A stretch of DNA of 64,000 nt from a bacterium (GCA_004322275.1 SCTA01000019.1:1-64000); one strand, 5' to 3'; positions 9,040 to 17,352 are shown, counted from the stretch's first letter. Notes: generated by a model from the letters alone, not told the origin. A program made the numbers and translations.

Positions 9040-9063
9040 CGCCACGAAGGCCTGAGGGTAGAC

Positions 9064-9351
9064 TTGGTCATAGGAACTTTAAAGATCGAGCTTATTTTGC
9101 ACGGCGTTGACTCCCTCAAGGAGAAACGCAGTATCGTCAAAAGAACCCTCTCGCGGGTGCGAAGCCAGTTCGAGGTGAGCGCGGCGGAGGTGGAGAACAT
9201 GGATATCCACCGCTCCGCGGTCATCGGCGTGGCCCTGGTCACCAACGACAGAAGATTCGCCAACTCGATGCTGGACAAGATAATCGAATACGTAATAGAG
9301 CTTGGACTGGCGGAGGTGGGCCAGACGAAGATCGAAATCATAAACCTGTAA
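9064..9351 (+). CDS. DUF503 family protein (YlxP-like)
   Basis: The 95-residue protein matches the DUF503/YlxP family by its opening IGTLKIELILHGVDSLKEKRS and the NSMLDKIIEYV segment. Members lie between infB and rbfA in many bacteria, which suggests a role linked to ribosome biogenesis, but no activity is established. The start is TTG 9064 with GAGGG upstream. Confidence 0.87.
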   Translation: MVIGTLKIELILHGVDSLKEKRSIVKRTLSRVRSQFEVSAAEVENMDIHRSAVIGVALVTNDRRFANSMLDKIIEYVIELGLAEVGQTKIEIINL

Positions 9352-9372
9352 AGATAGACGGAAAGTAATAAG

Positions 9373-9729
9373 TTGCCCTCAGTAAGAACCAGACGGGTCG
9401 CCGACCTTCTCAAGAAGGAAGTAGCCTCCCTCCTACAGAAAGAAGTCAAAGATCCGCGCGTCGGCTTCATCACGATAACCGACGCGGAGGTCTCCCCCGA
9501 TTTGAAGGTGGCCAAGGTTTTCTACACGGTCTTTGGCGACGCGAAAGTGCGCGAGGATACGGCCAGGGGCCTCGAAAGCGCCCGCCCTTTCATCCGCCGG
9601 GAGGTGGGTAAGGTTCTCCAGACGAAATCCACCCCCGAGCTTCGCTTCATCTACGACGAGTCCGTAGAACGCGGGCTCAAGCTTGAAGACCTTATCGCCA
9701 AGGCGGCCCATGAGAGCCACGGAAAATAG
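9373..9729 (+). CDS. rbfA: Ribosome-binding factor A
   Basis: RbfA is a KH-like 30S assembly factor. The 118-residue protein carries the conserved pattern RVADLLKKEVASLLQKEVKD at its N terminus and PELRFIYDESVERG near its C terminus. The start is TTG 9373, preceded by GGAAAG. It overlaps the DHH phosphoesterase gene by about 20 bases. Confidence 0.94.
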   Translation: MPSVRTRRVADLLKKEVASLLQKEVKDPRVGFITITDAEVSPDLKVAKVFYTVFGDAKVREDTARGLESARPFIRREVGKVLQTKSTPELRFIYDESVERGLKLEDLIAKAAHESHGK

Positions 9730-10690
9730 TTCGCCGGTCGCAAAAACCCTTCGCTCCTCGCAGGAAATACTTCTACTGACCCACCAGAGCCCCGACGGCG
9801 ACGCCCTCGGCGGTATGCTGGGCCTCGGCCTTCCCCTGATTGAAGCCGGGAAAAAGGTGGCGATGGTCATAGAGGGCCCCTTGCCCGCGCACATGGCCTG
9901 GCTGCCCGGAAGCTCCCTTTTCGAGACGAAGATTCCCGAAAGAAACTTCGACGCCGTCGTAATGCTCGATTGCGGGGATAAAAAACGCACCGGCTTCGAC
10001 CTTTCGCCCTTTGAAAAGATTCCGCTGGTGAATATCGACCACCACGCCTCGAACGACAATTTCGGAACCGTCAATTACGTCCATCCCGAGGCCTCCTCTA
10101 CCGGGGAGCTGGTGCTGCGGATACTGGACGAGCTGGGGATAACCCCTGACGCGGACGCCGCGACGGCCCTTTACGTCGCCGTCCTCACCGACACGGGCGG
10201 CTTCCACTACTCAAACTCCACACCGGAAGCCTTCGAGACCTCTGCCCGCCTCGTGCGGCTAGGTGCTAACCCGGCGCAGATCGCGGGAAACCTCTACGAG
10301 AGGGAATCGGCGAAAAGAACCCTGCTGATGGGTCTCGTGCTCTCCACCCTCTCCCTCTACAGCGGGGGCAAGGTCGCCCGGATACATGTGACCGGAGAGA
10401 TGCTCGCGAAAACGGGGGCCTCCCTTGAGGACACCGACAACTTCGTGAACTGCCCCCGCGCCATCGAAGGCGTCGAGGTCGCGGTCTTCATGAAGGAAAA
10501 GCCCGGAAACGTCTGGCGGATTACCCTCCGCTCGAAGGGCGGGGCCGACGTCTCGAAGGTCGCCTCGGCATTCGGAGGCGGCGGCCACAAAAAGGCCTCC
10601 GGAGCCACCATCGACGGGGATTTCGAGGGCGCGTTCGGGAAGCTCCTCGGCGAGATAGAAAAGGTCCTCGCGGGGCCGGAGCCACTGTAG
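9710..10690 (+). CDS. nrnA: DHH/DHHA1 phosphoesterase, NrnA-like (oligoribonuclease / pAp phosphatase)
   Basis: The 326-residue protein has an N-terminal DHH domain with THQSPDGDALG (metal ligands H and DxD) and the signature VNIDHHASND near residue 106-115, then LTDTGGFHYSN. The DHHA1 domain ends with the substrate loop GGGGHKKASG near residue 290. NrnA enzymes degrade very short RNAs and 3'-phosphoadenosine 5'-phosphate, both relevant beside an RNA-processing operon and in a sulfate assimilator. ATG 9710 was chosen over 9683 because it starts just before the rbfA stop and gives the usual length. The gene is three bases from truB. Confidence 0.87.
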   Translation: MRATENSSPVAKTLRSSQEILLLTHQSPDGDALGGMLGLGLPLIEAGKKVAMVIEGPLPAHMAWLPGSSLFETKIPERNFDAVVMLDCGDKKRTGFDLSPFEKIPLVNIDHHASNDNFGTVNYVHPEASSTGELVLRILDELGITPDADAATALYVAVLTDTGGFHYSNSTPEAFETSARLVRLGANPAQIAGNLYERESAKRTLLMGLVLSTLSLYSGGKVARIHVTGEMLAKTGASLEDTDNFVNCPRAIEGVEVAVFMKEKPGNVWRITLRSKGGADVSKVASAFGGGGHKKASGATIDGDFEGAFGKLLGEIEKVLAGPEPL

Positions 10691-10692
10691 GC

Positions 10693-11571
10693 ATGGAGAA
10701 AACCCCTGACGGCCTCCTTTTGCTGGACAAGCCCGTCGGCCTGACCTCTCACACCGCCGTGCGGAAGGCGGCGAGGCTTCTCGGCGCGGACAAGGCCGGT
10801 CACGCCGGAACCCTCGATCCTATGGCCTCGGGACTCCTCCTCGTCGGAATAGGCAAGGCGACGCGGCTGCTGGAATATCTCGTCGGGTGTTCCAAGACTT
10901 ACCGCGCCGTGATCCGCCTCGGCATGACGACCGACACCCTCGACCAGGAGGGAACCGTCCTCTCGGAAAAAGAGGTCCCGGACTTCCCCCTCGAAGAGGT
11001 GGAAAAGGCGCTGGCCCTCTTCCGTGGGAAAATCAGCCAGATACCGCCAGTCTACAGCGCCATTAAGTCGGAAGGAGTGCCCCTCTACCGCAGGGCGCGA
11101 AGGGGCGAGGAGGTCACGCCGCCCGCGAGGGAGGTCGAGATATCCCGCCTCGACCTCATGGAATGGAAAAATCCCTTCCTGAAGATCGAAGTGGAATGCT
11201 CCAGCGGAACCTACATCCGCTCGCTCGCGAGGGATATAGGCGAAGCGCTTGACACCGGCGGCGTACTCTGGGAACTGCGCAGGCTTCGCTGCGGCCCCTT
11301 CAGCGTCGAAGACGCTTTCACCTTCGACGATCTGGCCGAGCGCTACGAGGAGTCGTCCGGCGTTATTCTGGAGCCCTCGAAGATGGTTTTCGGCCTGCCG
11401 AAGGTCGCGGTTTCCGAAGGGGACCTTCCGGCGCTGGGGAAAGGGCAGTCGATAGCGGCAAGGGAAGCTCCCCCTTCCTCCCCCGTCGCCCTCATGGGGC
11501 CGGACGGCAGGCTGGTCGCCATAGCCGCCTTCGAGGGACAAACCCTGAGCCCCCACAAAGTTTTCCTGTGA
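10693..11571 (+). CDS. truB: tRNA pseudouridine-55 synthase
   Basis: TruB makes pseudouridine 55 in the T loop of tRNAs. The 292-residue protein opens with GLLLLDKPVGLTSH and holds the catalytic aspartate D42 in HAGTLDPMASG. The motifs SKTYRA, IPPVYSAIKSEG and SSGTYIRSLARDIG follow in the usual order. The C-terminal part (about 230-292) is a degenerate PUA-like extension. It is followed by a 142-base gap leading to rpsO. Confidence 0.95.
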   Translation: MEKTPDGLLLLDKPVGLTSHTAVRKAARLLGADKAGHAGTLDPMASGLLLVGIGKATRLLEYLVGCSKTYRAVIRLGMTTDTLDQEGTVLSEKEVPDFPLEEVEKALALFRGKISQIPPVYSAIKSEGVPLYRRARRGEEVTPPAREVEISRLDLMEWKNPFLKIEVECSSGTYIRSLARDIGEALDTGGVLWELRRLRCGPFSVEDAFTFDDLAERYEESSGVILEPSKMVFGLPKVAVSEGDLPALGKGQSIAAREAPPSSPVALMGPDGRLVAIAAFEGQTLSPHKVFL

Positions 11572-11587
11572 GCCCGAGTTTCGATCC

Positions 11588-11617
11588 TTTACGGCAACAC
11601 ACCTTTCATGGTATTAA
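11588..11617 (+). promoter_or_regulatory. Possible rpsO promoter
   Basis: TTTACG (11588-11593) and TATTAA (11612-11617) are 18 bases apart in the truB-rpsO gap. Both hexamers match the sigma-70 consensus moderately, so this internal promoter is tentative. Confidence 0.35.
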
Positions 11618-11629
11618 ACTTGTTCTTTT

Positions 11630-11658
11630 ACGGCGGCGTTGCGCCAAGGTCGCGCCGT
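11630..11658 (+). promoter_or_regulatory. Hairpin in rpsO leader (possible S15 autoregulatory site)
   Basis: ACGGC (11630-11634) pairs with GCCGT (11654-11658) and GCG (11636-11638) with CGC (11651-11653), leaving a bulged G and a 12-base loop. S15 represses its own translation through leader structures in several bacteria, but these differ widely between lineages, so the role is inferred only from position. Confidence 0.35.
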
Positions 11659-11713
11659 CACTTAAAATGAGCCCAAAGAAAAGAAGATAGAGAGAAAGAA
11701 GGAGGAAGCACCA

Positions 11714-11983
11714 ATGGTTTTCACCCCCGAGAGCAAGCAGCAGATTATCTTGAGTTACAAGCTGCACGACAACGACACGGGTTCTCCCGAGGTTCAGATC
11801 GCACTTCTGACCGAGCGCATCAACTACCTCACAGAGCACTTCAAATCCCACATCAAGGATCACTCCTCGAGACGCGGGCTTTTGAAGCTCGTCGGCCAGC
11901 GCCGCCGCCTGCTCGACTACCTCAAGCGCAGCGAAATCGAACGCTACAGAACCATCATCGAACGCCTCGGCATCCGCAAGTAA
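11714..11983 (+). CDS. rpsO: 30S ribosomal protein S15
   Basis: S15 is a primary binding protein of the 16S rRNA central domain. The 89-residue protein has the standard length and the family motifs [23 protein letters not shown] and [23 protein letters not shown] strong AGGAGG precedes the ATG. Pairing with pnp immediately downstream is the classical rpsO-pnp arrangement. Confidence 0.97.
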   Translation: MVFTPESKQQIILSYKLHDNDTGSPEVQIALLTERINYLTEHFKSHIKDHSSRRGLLKLVGQRRRLLDYLKRSEIERYRTIIERLGIRK

Positions 11984-12023
11984 ACGATCTTTTTACAAAG
12001 TCGACATCCATGCGGTGTGATAA

Positions 12024-12041
12024 AGGGGCCAATGCGCCCCT
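12024..12041 (+). other. Stem-loop between rpsO and pnp
   Basis: AGGGGC and GCCCCT pair around CAATGC. No T run follows, so it is more likely an RNA-stability or processing hairpin than a terminator. In E. coli a hairpin at the same place is cut by RNase III and mediates pnp autoregulation. Confidence 0.45.
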
Positions 12042-12080
12042 AAAGCCGTATCAGGATTTGGCGATTCAGGAGAATAATCA

Positions 12081-14213
12081 GTGTTTGACATAAAAACCGT
12101 AAAAATTGAAGTCGGCGGCAAGGAGATAGTCCTCGAAACAGGACGCCTTGCCCGTCAGGCCCACGGCTCGGTCCTCGTGACCTCGGGCGGCACCGTAGTG
12201 CTGGCCACCGCCGTCGCCGAAACAACTCCCAAGCTGGGGCTGGATTTTTTTCCCCTCACCGTCATGTACCAGTCCAAAGGCTACTCCGCCGGCAAGATTC
12301 CCGGCGGCTTCTTCAAGCGCGAGGGCCGTCCGCCGGACGCCGACACACTCATCTCGCGCCTCATCGACCGTCCCATAAGGCCCCTCTTCCCCAAGACCTT
12401 TCCTTTTGAAACGCAGGTAGTCCTCACGGTCCTTTCCCACGACAAAGAGACCACCCCCGACGTTCTGGGAATGATCGGCGCGAGCGCGGCCCTCACCATC
12501 TCCGACATCCCCTTCGCGGGCCCCATAGCGGCGGTGCGCGTCGGCCTCATCGACGGCCAGCTCGTCGCAAACCCGACTATGGCCGCGCTGGAAACCTCCA
12601 AGCTCGACCTGATGGTCGCCGGCAGCGCCGACGCCGTCATGATGGTCGAAAGCGGCGCGAGCGAGCTTTCCGAAGAGGAGATGCTGGCGGCGATAGAGTT
12701 CGGCCACGCCGAAATCAAGCGCATCGTCGAAATCCAGCTGAAGCTTCGCGAGATAGCCGGGAAGCCCAAGCGCGAGGTTCCCCAGAAAGAACTCGACCCC
12801 TCGATCTTCTCCCGCGTCGAGGCTTACTTCCTTGAGAACTGTAAGGACGCCTACCACGTCCGCACGAAAAAGGAGCGCTCCAACGCCGTCAAGGCCGCCA
12901 AGGTCCAGCTCCTCGCCACCCTCACCGAAGAGGAAGCCGCGAGAAGCGGTGAATTCAGCGAAGCCTTCGAGAAAGCCGCCAAAAAATACGTGCGCGGCCT
13001 CATCCTCGACAAGGGCGAGCGCATAGACGGCCGCTCCCTCACCGATATCCGCCAGATAGTCCCCGAAGTCTCCGTCCTTCCCCGCACCCACGGCTCCGCC
13101 GTCTTCACGCGCGGCGAGACTCAGGCTCTGGTGATAACCACCCTCGGCACCTCCGCCGACGAGCAGCTTATCGACGTTCCCGAGGGCAGCTACTACAAGA
13201 AGTTTCTCCTCCACTACAACTTCCCGCCCTTCTCCGTGGGCGAAGCCCGCCCGATGAGAAGCCCCGGACGCAGGGAGATAGGCCACGGAGCGCTCGCCGA
13301 GCGCGCCCTCCGCGCCGTCCTTCCCACGCACGAGGAGTTTCCCTACACCATTCGCCTCGTCTCCGAGATACTGGAGTCCAACGGCTCCTCCTCGATGGCC
13401 TCGATCTGCGGCGGCTCCCTCGCCCTCATGGACGCGGGAATCCCGATCAAGTCCGCTGTCGCAGGCATAGCGATGGGCCTTATCACCGACGGCTCGCGCT
13501 ACGCGGTCCTCTCCGACATCCTCGGCGACGAAGACCACCTCGGCGACATGGATTTCAAGGTCGCGGGAACCAAAAACGGCATCACCGCCCTCCAGATGGA
13601 CATCAAGGTCCAGGGCCTCACCGTCGAGATCATGAAAAAGGCTCTCGATCAGGCCAAGCAGGGCAGAATGCACATCCTCGGCAGGATGGAAGAGGCGATA
13701 AAGGCCCCGAGAGGCGATCTTTCGCCCTTCGCGCCGCGCATCGTCGTCATCCAGGTCAACACCGAGAGGATCAAGGATGTCATCGGCCCCGGCGGCAAGA
13801 ACATCCGCAAGATAATCGAGCTGACCCAGACTACGATCGACATCAACGACGACGGCTCGATACACATCGGTAGCCCCGACAGCGAACGCACCGAGATGGC
13901 GATAAAGATGATCCGCCAGCTTACCGCGGAAGCCGAGATAGGGAAGATCTATCAGGGCACGGTCAGGAAGATAATGGACTTCGGCGCCTTCGTCGAAATC
14001 TTCCCCGGCACCGACGGCCTCGTCCACATCAGCGAGATATCCAGCACCCGCGTGGACAGAACCGACATCGCCAAGTACCTGCCCGAGGGCTCCGTCACCC
14101 CGGTCAAGGTTCTCGCGATCGACCAGACCGGCAGGATAAAGCTCTCCCGCAAGGCGGCGCTGGAAGAAACCGGCGAAAAGGACCCAATCGCCGAAGGCAA
14201 GGCTCAAGCCTAA
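12081..14213 (+). CDS. pnp: Polyribonucleotide nucleotidyltransferase (PNPase)
   Basis: PNPase is a phosphorolytic 3'-5' exoribonuclease of the RNA degradosome. The 710-residue protein has two RNase PH domains flanking an alpha-helical linker, then a KH domain ([11 protein letters not shown] near residue 570) and a C-terminal S1 domain (about 625-690, [15 protein letters not shown]). [29 protein letters not shown] residues are in the first PH domain, and [20 protein letters not shown] carries the active-site acids of the second. The start is GTG 12081 with AGGAG upstream. Confidence 0.97.
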   Translation: MFDIKTVKIEVGGKEIVLETGRLARQAHGSVLVTSGGTVVLATAVAETTPKLGLDFFPLTVMYQSKGYSAGKIPGGFFKREGRPPDADTLISRLIDRPIRPLFPKTFPFETQVVLTVLSHDKETTPDVLGMIGASAALTISDIPFAGPIAAVRVGLIDGQLVANPTMAALETSKLDLMVAGSADAVMMVESGASELSEEEMLAAIEFGHAEIKRIVEIQLKLREIAGKPKREVPQKELDPSIFSRVEAYFLENCKDAYHVRTKKERSNAVKAAKVQLLATLTEEEAARSGEFSEAFEKAAKKYVRGLILDKGERIDGRSLTDIRQIVPEVSVLPRTHGSAVFTRGETQALVITTLGTSADEQLIDVPEGSYYKKFLLHYNFPPFSVGEARPMRSPGRREIGHGALAERALRAVLPTHEEFPYTIRLVSEILESNGSSSMASICGGSLALMDAGIPIKSAVAGIAMGLITDGSRYAVLSDILGDEDHLGDMDFKVAGTKNGITALQMDIKVQGLTVEIMKKALDQAKQGRMHILGRMEEAIKAPRGDLSPFAPRIVVIQVNTERIKDVIGPGGKNIRKIIELTQTTIDINDDGSIHIGSPDSERTEMAIKMIRQLTAEAEIGKIYQGTVRKIMDFGAFVEIFPGTDGLVHISEISSTRVDRTDIAKYLPEGSVTPVKVLAIDQTGRIKLSRKAALEETGEKDPIAEGKAQA

Positions 14214-14237
14214 CGGCCCGACCAACCCCAAAACGCC

Positions 14238-14268
14238 AAAAGGCGCGGAGAAATCCGCGCCTTTTTTT
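14238..14268 (+). terminator. Intrinsic terminator after pnp
   Basis: AAAAGGCGCGG and CCGCGCCTTTT pair around AGAAAT and end in a T run, 24 bases after the pnp stop codon. Confidence 0.88.
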
Positions 14269-14371
14269 ATTTCCTGCGCCTGACGCCCAAAGGGCACCTT
14301 ATGCCCCTTGCCTGTCACCCGGTTTTCGCGCAAAATCCGGTGGTTTAAATCAATCGATACCCGGAGAGACC

Positions 14372-14812
14372 ATGCCGACGACGATTCTCGTTAAAAGACT
14401 GCCCTCCGCCGAGGACCTTCCCCTGCCCTCCTACCAGACCGCGCACAGCGCGGGGATGGACCTTATCGCCTCAGAGGACCTCTGGGTCGAGCCGGGAGAG
14501 CGCCAGAGCGTGGGGACGGGGCTTTGCTTCGCGCTGCCCTACGGGTACGAGCTGCAAGTGCGCCCACGTAGCGGCCTTGCGATAAAGCACGGCATAACCC
14601 TGCTCAACACCCCCGGCACCATCGACGCCGATTATCGCGGTGAGGTGCGGATTCTGGTCATAAACCACGGCAACGAATCCTTTCGCATCTGCCGGGGCGA
14701 CCGGATAGCGCAGGCGATACTCGCCCCCGTCCATCGCGGAGTTCTCACCGAGGTCGGCGAGTTGCCGCAGACGGAGCGGGGAGCGGGCGGGTTTGGGTCA
14801 ACTGGGAAATAA
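14372..14812 (+). CDS. dut: Deoxyuridine 5'-triphosphate nucleotidohydrolase
   Basis: dUTPase hydrolyses dUTP to dUMP and keeps uracil out of DNA. The 146-residue protein shows the five trimeric-dUTPase motifs: [32 protein letters not shown] and the C-terminal P-loop-like [11 protein letters not shown]. It lies 160 bases past the pnp terminator, so it is probably transcribed separately, although it often follows pnp in related genomes. Confidence 0.96.
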   Translation: MPTTILVKRLPSAEDLPLPSYQTAHSAGMDLIASEDLWVEPGERQSVGTGLCFALPYGYELQVRPRSGLAIKHGITLLNTPGTIDADYRGEVRILVINHGNESFRICRGDRIAQAILAPVHRGVLTEVGELPQTERGAGGFGSTGK

Positions 14813-14816
14813 AAAT

Positions 14817-14844
14817 GCCGGACTCCTTTTTGGAGCCCGGCTTT
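14817..14844 (+). terminator. Probable terminator after dut
   Basis: GCCGGACTCC pairs with GGAGCCCGGC (one mismatch) around a T-rich loop and is followed by TTTGGTT, immediately downstream of the dut stop codon. Confidence 0.6.
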
Positions 14845-14879
14845 GGTTATCTTGCTTTTATTTCTATGGTTTTAAATCC

Positions 14880-15003
14880 GGCACACTATTTCGGCGAAGG
14901 GCAAGGAGTCCGCAGGGCGCGCGGTCGCAGGCAGTAGCGTTACTACGCCAAGACCCGCGACCGAGAAACGACGCAGCCCTTCGACGAAAGAGGAAGCCGG
15001 ACA
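14880..15003. repeat. GTAG-core dispersed repeat, copy c
   Basis: TTCGGCGAAGGGC near the left end and GCCCTTCGACGAA near the right end form inverted termini. The middle holds CGGTCGCAGGCAGTAGCGTTACTACG. The left half is nearly identical to the reverse complement of 25055-25155, and both ends resemble 44193-44297. It separates dut from the carbonic anhydrase gene. Confidence 0.7.
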
Positions 15004-15007
15004 AATA

Positions 15008-15670
15008 CTACTTCAGAATTTCTACCTTCCCATCATCCAGGTCATAGCGAGCTCCGACGATTTTCAGCTTCCCCTTCTCCACCAGCTCCGCCAGTATCGG
15101 CTTGGATTCGAGGAGCTTCTCCCTGACCAGTTCCACGTTCTCCTTGACGGAGTTGTCGACCAGATCGCCCTCTTCGCCCTTCGCCTTTTCGACGGCCGGT
15201 TTAATGGCCTTGACTATGCTCTCGATGTGGCCGGGTGCCTCGCCGCCGTCAACCGTGGCCTTTACCGCGCCGCAGCGCTCGTGGCCGAGAACTACGAGAA
15301 GGGGCGAGCCGAGGTGCTCGGCTGCGTATTCAATGGAGCCGATGGCGACGTCGTCTACGACGTGTCCGGCCGTGCGGATGATAAAAAGGTCTCCCAGCCC
15401 CTGATCGAAGATTACCTCCGGCGGCACGCGGGAATCGGAGCAGCCCAGAATGATGGCGAAGGGGTGCTGTCCCTTGGCCACTTCCTCCCTGCGGGCGTCG
15501 TTCGCGTCGGGGTGAGTCATAGCCCCCTTCACGTAGCGCGCGTTGCCTTCCATCAGCTTTGCGAGTGATTCGTCGGGATTGCCCGCCGCGCCCTCGGAGG
15601 CGAGCGCCACGGCAGGCCCGAAAGAGAGAAAGAGAGCCAGTGCTCCGCCTACGATGGATATTTTTTTCAT
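15008..15670 (-). CDS. Exported beta-class carbonic anhydrase
   Basis: The enzyme interconverts CO2 and bicarbonate. The start was set at ATG 15670 because it gives a clean signal peptide (MKKISIVGGALALFLSFGPA, cleavage near ALA-SEG) and has GGAGC upstream; a longer frame would hide it. In the 220-residue precursor the zinc ligands are C77, H130 and C133, with the D79/R81 dyad in CSDSR, as in beta-class enzymes. Export means it acts in the periplasm, unlike the housekeeping cytoplasmic forms. It is divergent from the ferritin gene. Confidence 0.92.
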   Translation of the reverse strand: MKKISIVGGALALFLSFGPAVALASEGAAGNPDESLAKLMEGNARYVKGAMTHPDANDARREEVAKGQHPFAIILGCSDSRVPPEVIFDQGLGDLFIIRTAGHVVDDVAIGSIEYAAEHLGSPLLVVLGHERCGAVKATVDGGEAPGHIESIVKAIKPAVEKAKGEEGDLVDNSVKENVELVREKLLESKPILAELVEKGKLKIVGARYDLDDGKVEILK

Positions 15671-15798
15671 TGTCCGCTCCTTCGTAAATTCATAAATTAA
15701 TGCCAGCAAAATGACGGCGCAAATGTTACTCCGCCCCGCCTTCCAAATCCACACGGAAGTTATAGAAGTACCATTTTATGCAGTTCCCTCCCCTCGCC

Positions 15799-15826
15799 TT
15801 GCTTCGCCGCTAGTCGCGGGTATTAT
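15799..15826 (+). promoter_or_regulatory. Possible ferritin promoter
   Basis: TTGCTT (15799-15804) and TATTAT (15821-15826) lie 16 bases apart upstream of the ferritin gene. No clear iron box was found between the divergent genes. Confidence 0.4.
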
Positions 15827-15863
15827 TTACTTTTGCAAGGTCAAACTTTAAGGAGGATTTACG

Positions 15864-16379
15864 ATGCTCAGTGAAAGATTGCTTCGGGCGATGAACGAAC
15901 AGGTAGCGAAAGAGTGGTATTCCGCCGGGCTTTACAAGGCGATGGAGGCTTACTGCCAGCAGGAGGAATTTCCCGGCTTCGCCAACTGGTTCAAGGTGCA
16001 GGCGCAGGAGGAGCTTGTCCACGGCGAGAAGTTCTTCCGCTTCATCAGCAGCGTCGGCGACAGGGCCTGGGTGCTGGGAATAACCGAACCCAGAAACGAC
16101 TACTCCTCCCTCCTCGAAATGGCCGAGTACGGCCTCTCCCACGAGAAGGTCGTCACCGCCTCGATAAACAACCTGATGGATATCGCCAGACAGGACAACA
16201 ATCACGCCGCGCAGATAATGCTCCAGTGGTTCATCACCGAGCAGGTAGAGGAAGAATCCAGCTTCAGCCTTCTTGTTCGCAAGCTAAAGCTCGTCGAGGG
16301 CGACGGCAAGGGGCTTCTCGCGCTAGATCAGGAGCTCGGAGCCCGCGTCTTCACTCCCCCGGCGGGCTTCATCGTCTGA
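15864..16379 (+). CDS. ftn: Non-haem ferritin
   Basis: Ferritin oxidises and stores iron in a 24-subunit shell. The 171-residue protein has the ferroxidase pattern: E17 in VAKEWYSAGLY, E50 and H53 in QEELVHGEKF, and a later E in FITEQVEEE. Length fits FtnA-type proteins rather than bacterioferritin, as no haem-ligand methionine segment is evident. A strong AAGGAGG lies upstream of the ATG. The gene is single, divergent from carbonic anhydrase, and ends in a shared terminator. Confidence 0.92.
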   Translation: MLSERLLRAMNEQVAKEWYSAGLYKAMEAYCQQEEFPGFANWFKVQAQEELVHGEKFFRFISSVGDRAWVLGITEPRNDYSSLLEMAEYGLSHEKVVTASINNLMDIARQDNNHAAQIMLQWFITEQVEEESSFSLLVRKLKLVEGDGKGLLALDQELGARVFTPPAGFIV

Positions 16380-16400
16380 TTTTATACCCGCGCCAAATGT

Positions 16401-16433
16401 AAAGGGCCGCTCCGCTTGGGGCGGCCTTTTTTT
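16401..16433. terminator. Bidirectional terminator
   Basis: AAAGGGCCGCTCC and GGGGCGGCCTTTT pair around GCTT and are followed by a T run. The hairpin lies between the convergent ferritin gene and the small gene at 16455. Confidence 0.8.
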
Positions 16434-16454
16434 GGGTTTTAGAGCCTTACGCCG

Positions 16455-16697
16455 CTACGCCTTCACGTTGGAGGAGAGCCAGCTCTTCACCGCCTCTTCG
16501 GGGATGAAGAAGGGTTTGTCCGTCACCCTGATCTCGACCCAGCCGTCGCCGACGTCGTAGGTGCCCTCGAACCCCTTGACGCTGAAAGACCCCGACTTCT
16601 CGTCCCCCTGAACAGTGCCGCCAGCGCCGGTAATTCTGCCCTTCGCCCGCGCCAGAATCCTCGCGCCGTCGCCATAAGCCATATGTGAAATAGCCAT
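16455..16697 (-). CDS. Small conserved-type protein, PHA_gran_rgn-like (tentative)
   Basis: The 80-residue protein begins at ATG 16697, which has AGAGGA six bases upstream. It is soluble, and its second half (SGSFSVKGFEGTYDVGDGWV followed by RVTDKPFFIPEEAV) reads like two beta-hairpins then a helix. The pattern of a GF/G beta-hairpin and a C-terminal amphipathic helix recalls the polyhydroxyalkanoate granule-associated PHA_gran_rgn family, but this rests on impression only. No other polyhydroxyalkanoate gene lies in the window. Confidence 0.6.
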   Translation of the reverse strand: MAISHMAYGDGARILARAKGRITGAGGTVQGDEKSGSFSVKGFEGTYDVGDGWVEIRVTDKPFFIPEEAVKSWLSSNVKA

Positions 16698-16956
16698 GTT
16701 TAATCCTCTGAAATAACCTGATCGAAGTGTTACTGCTTGTGGGTCTGGCCGCCCCACGCCCGGCCCCACTTTTTGTCGAAAAAGTGGGACAAAACTCGGC
16801 CCGGAAGGAGCCGCTCGCTCTACGAGCGACCGGTCGCTACGGCGGGGGCGTGAGGGGGCACCCGTTCGCTGCGCTCACTAAGACCCCCCCGCCGCCCTTT
16901 CCGCCTCCGCTCCCTGCGTCACCTACGGGCCATGTGGAGGACGAAAATATGGCTCG

Positions 16957-16987
16957 TCCAAAAACAGATTAACGAAATGTTTTTGGA
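16957..16987 (+). repeat. Variable-stem hairpin H3, copy 1 left
   Basis: TCCAAAAACA (16957-16966) pairs perfectly with TGTTTTTGGA (16978-16987). It is bracketed by GGCTCG and CTCGAAGGTA, which are conserved in all four arms, whereas the stem sequence is unique to this arm. Confidence 0.8.
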
Positions 16988-17045
16988 CTCGAAGGTAGAG
17001 TTGGCTACAGCTATTTGAGATACGTGTAAACAAATTACCTTCGAG

Positions 17046-17075
17046 CACACGAGATCAAATAATCCTTCTCGTGTG
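17046..17075 (+). repeat. Variable-stem hairpin H3, copy 1 right
   Basis: CACACGAGA (17046-17054) pairs perfectly with TCTCGTGTG (17067-17075), bracketed by TACCTTCGAG and CGAGCC. The stem is unrelated in sequence to the other three H3 stems. Confidence 0.8.
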
Positions 17076-17324
17076 CGAGCCTTCTTTTCGTTCCTTTCGG
17101 GGCCCGTACGCGGCGCAACGAGTGGAGGCGTCGGGCCGGCGCGGGGTCTTAACGGAGCGAAGCGTAGTGGGTGCCCCGTACGGCCCAGCCGGAACGAAGT
17201 GGTCGCTCATAGAGCGAGCGACGCGTCCGGGCCGATTTTTTGGTCACTTCTTTCTAAAAGAAGTGACTAGGGTGCGGGGCGAAGCCCGGCAAGTTGTAAA
17301 CGGTTTTCACAAATAAATTCAATT

Positions 17325-17352
17325 CTGGATTAGCCTTCGCGGGAATGACGAT
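17325..17352 (+). repeat. ATTCCC-type small hairpin repeat (decayed)
   Basis: CTGGATTAGCCTTCGCGGGAATGACG resembles the intact CTGG-TTTCCCGC-n-GCGGGAATGACG unit at 60448-60479. It abuts the large element, as does the intact unit at copy 2. Confidence 0.5.

Larger units (their letters stand above)
16732..17293 (+). repeat. Large mirror-arm palindromic element, copy 1
   Basis: Two diverged arms point at each other around a conserved core. The left arm (about 16732-16987) and the reverse complement of the right arm (about 17046-17293) share a skeleton in the same order: an H1 hairpin (16765-16788; 17243-17267), CGGCCCGG, an H2 hairpin, GGGGCACCC, AAGACCCC, ACGGGCC, ACGAAA, and GGCTCG opening an H3 hairpin. 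The core is CTCGAAGGTA (16988-16997), 38 bases, TACCTTCGAG (17036-17045). Copy 2 at 59855-60420 is the same element inverted. Open frames here are compositional artefacts. No transposase is nearby. Confidence 0.85.

Noticed and set aside
6502-9045. Long open frame (about 850 codons) antisense to infB
   Set aside because: Spans exactly the infB gene in the opposite strand; its length follows from the codon bias of infB. No family motif is visible.
16727-17316. Several short open frames inside the large palindromic element, also at 59845-60547
   Set aside because: They change frame between the copies and arise from GC-rich hairpins; no start signals. The DNA is better explained as a structured repeat.
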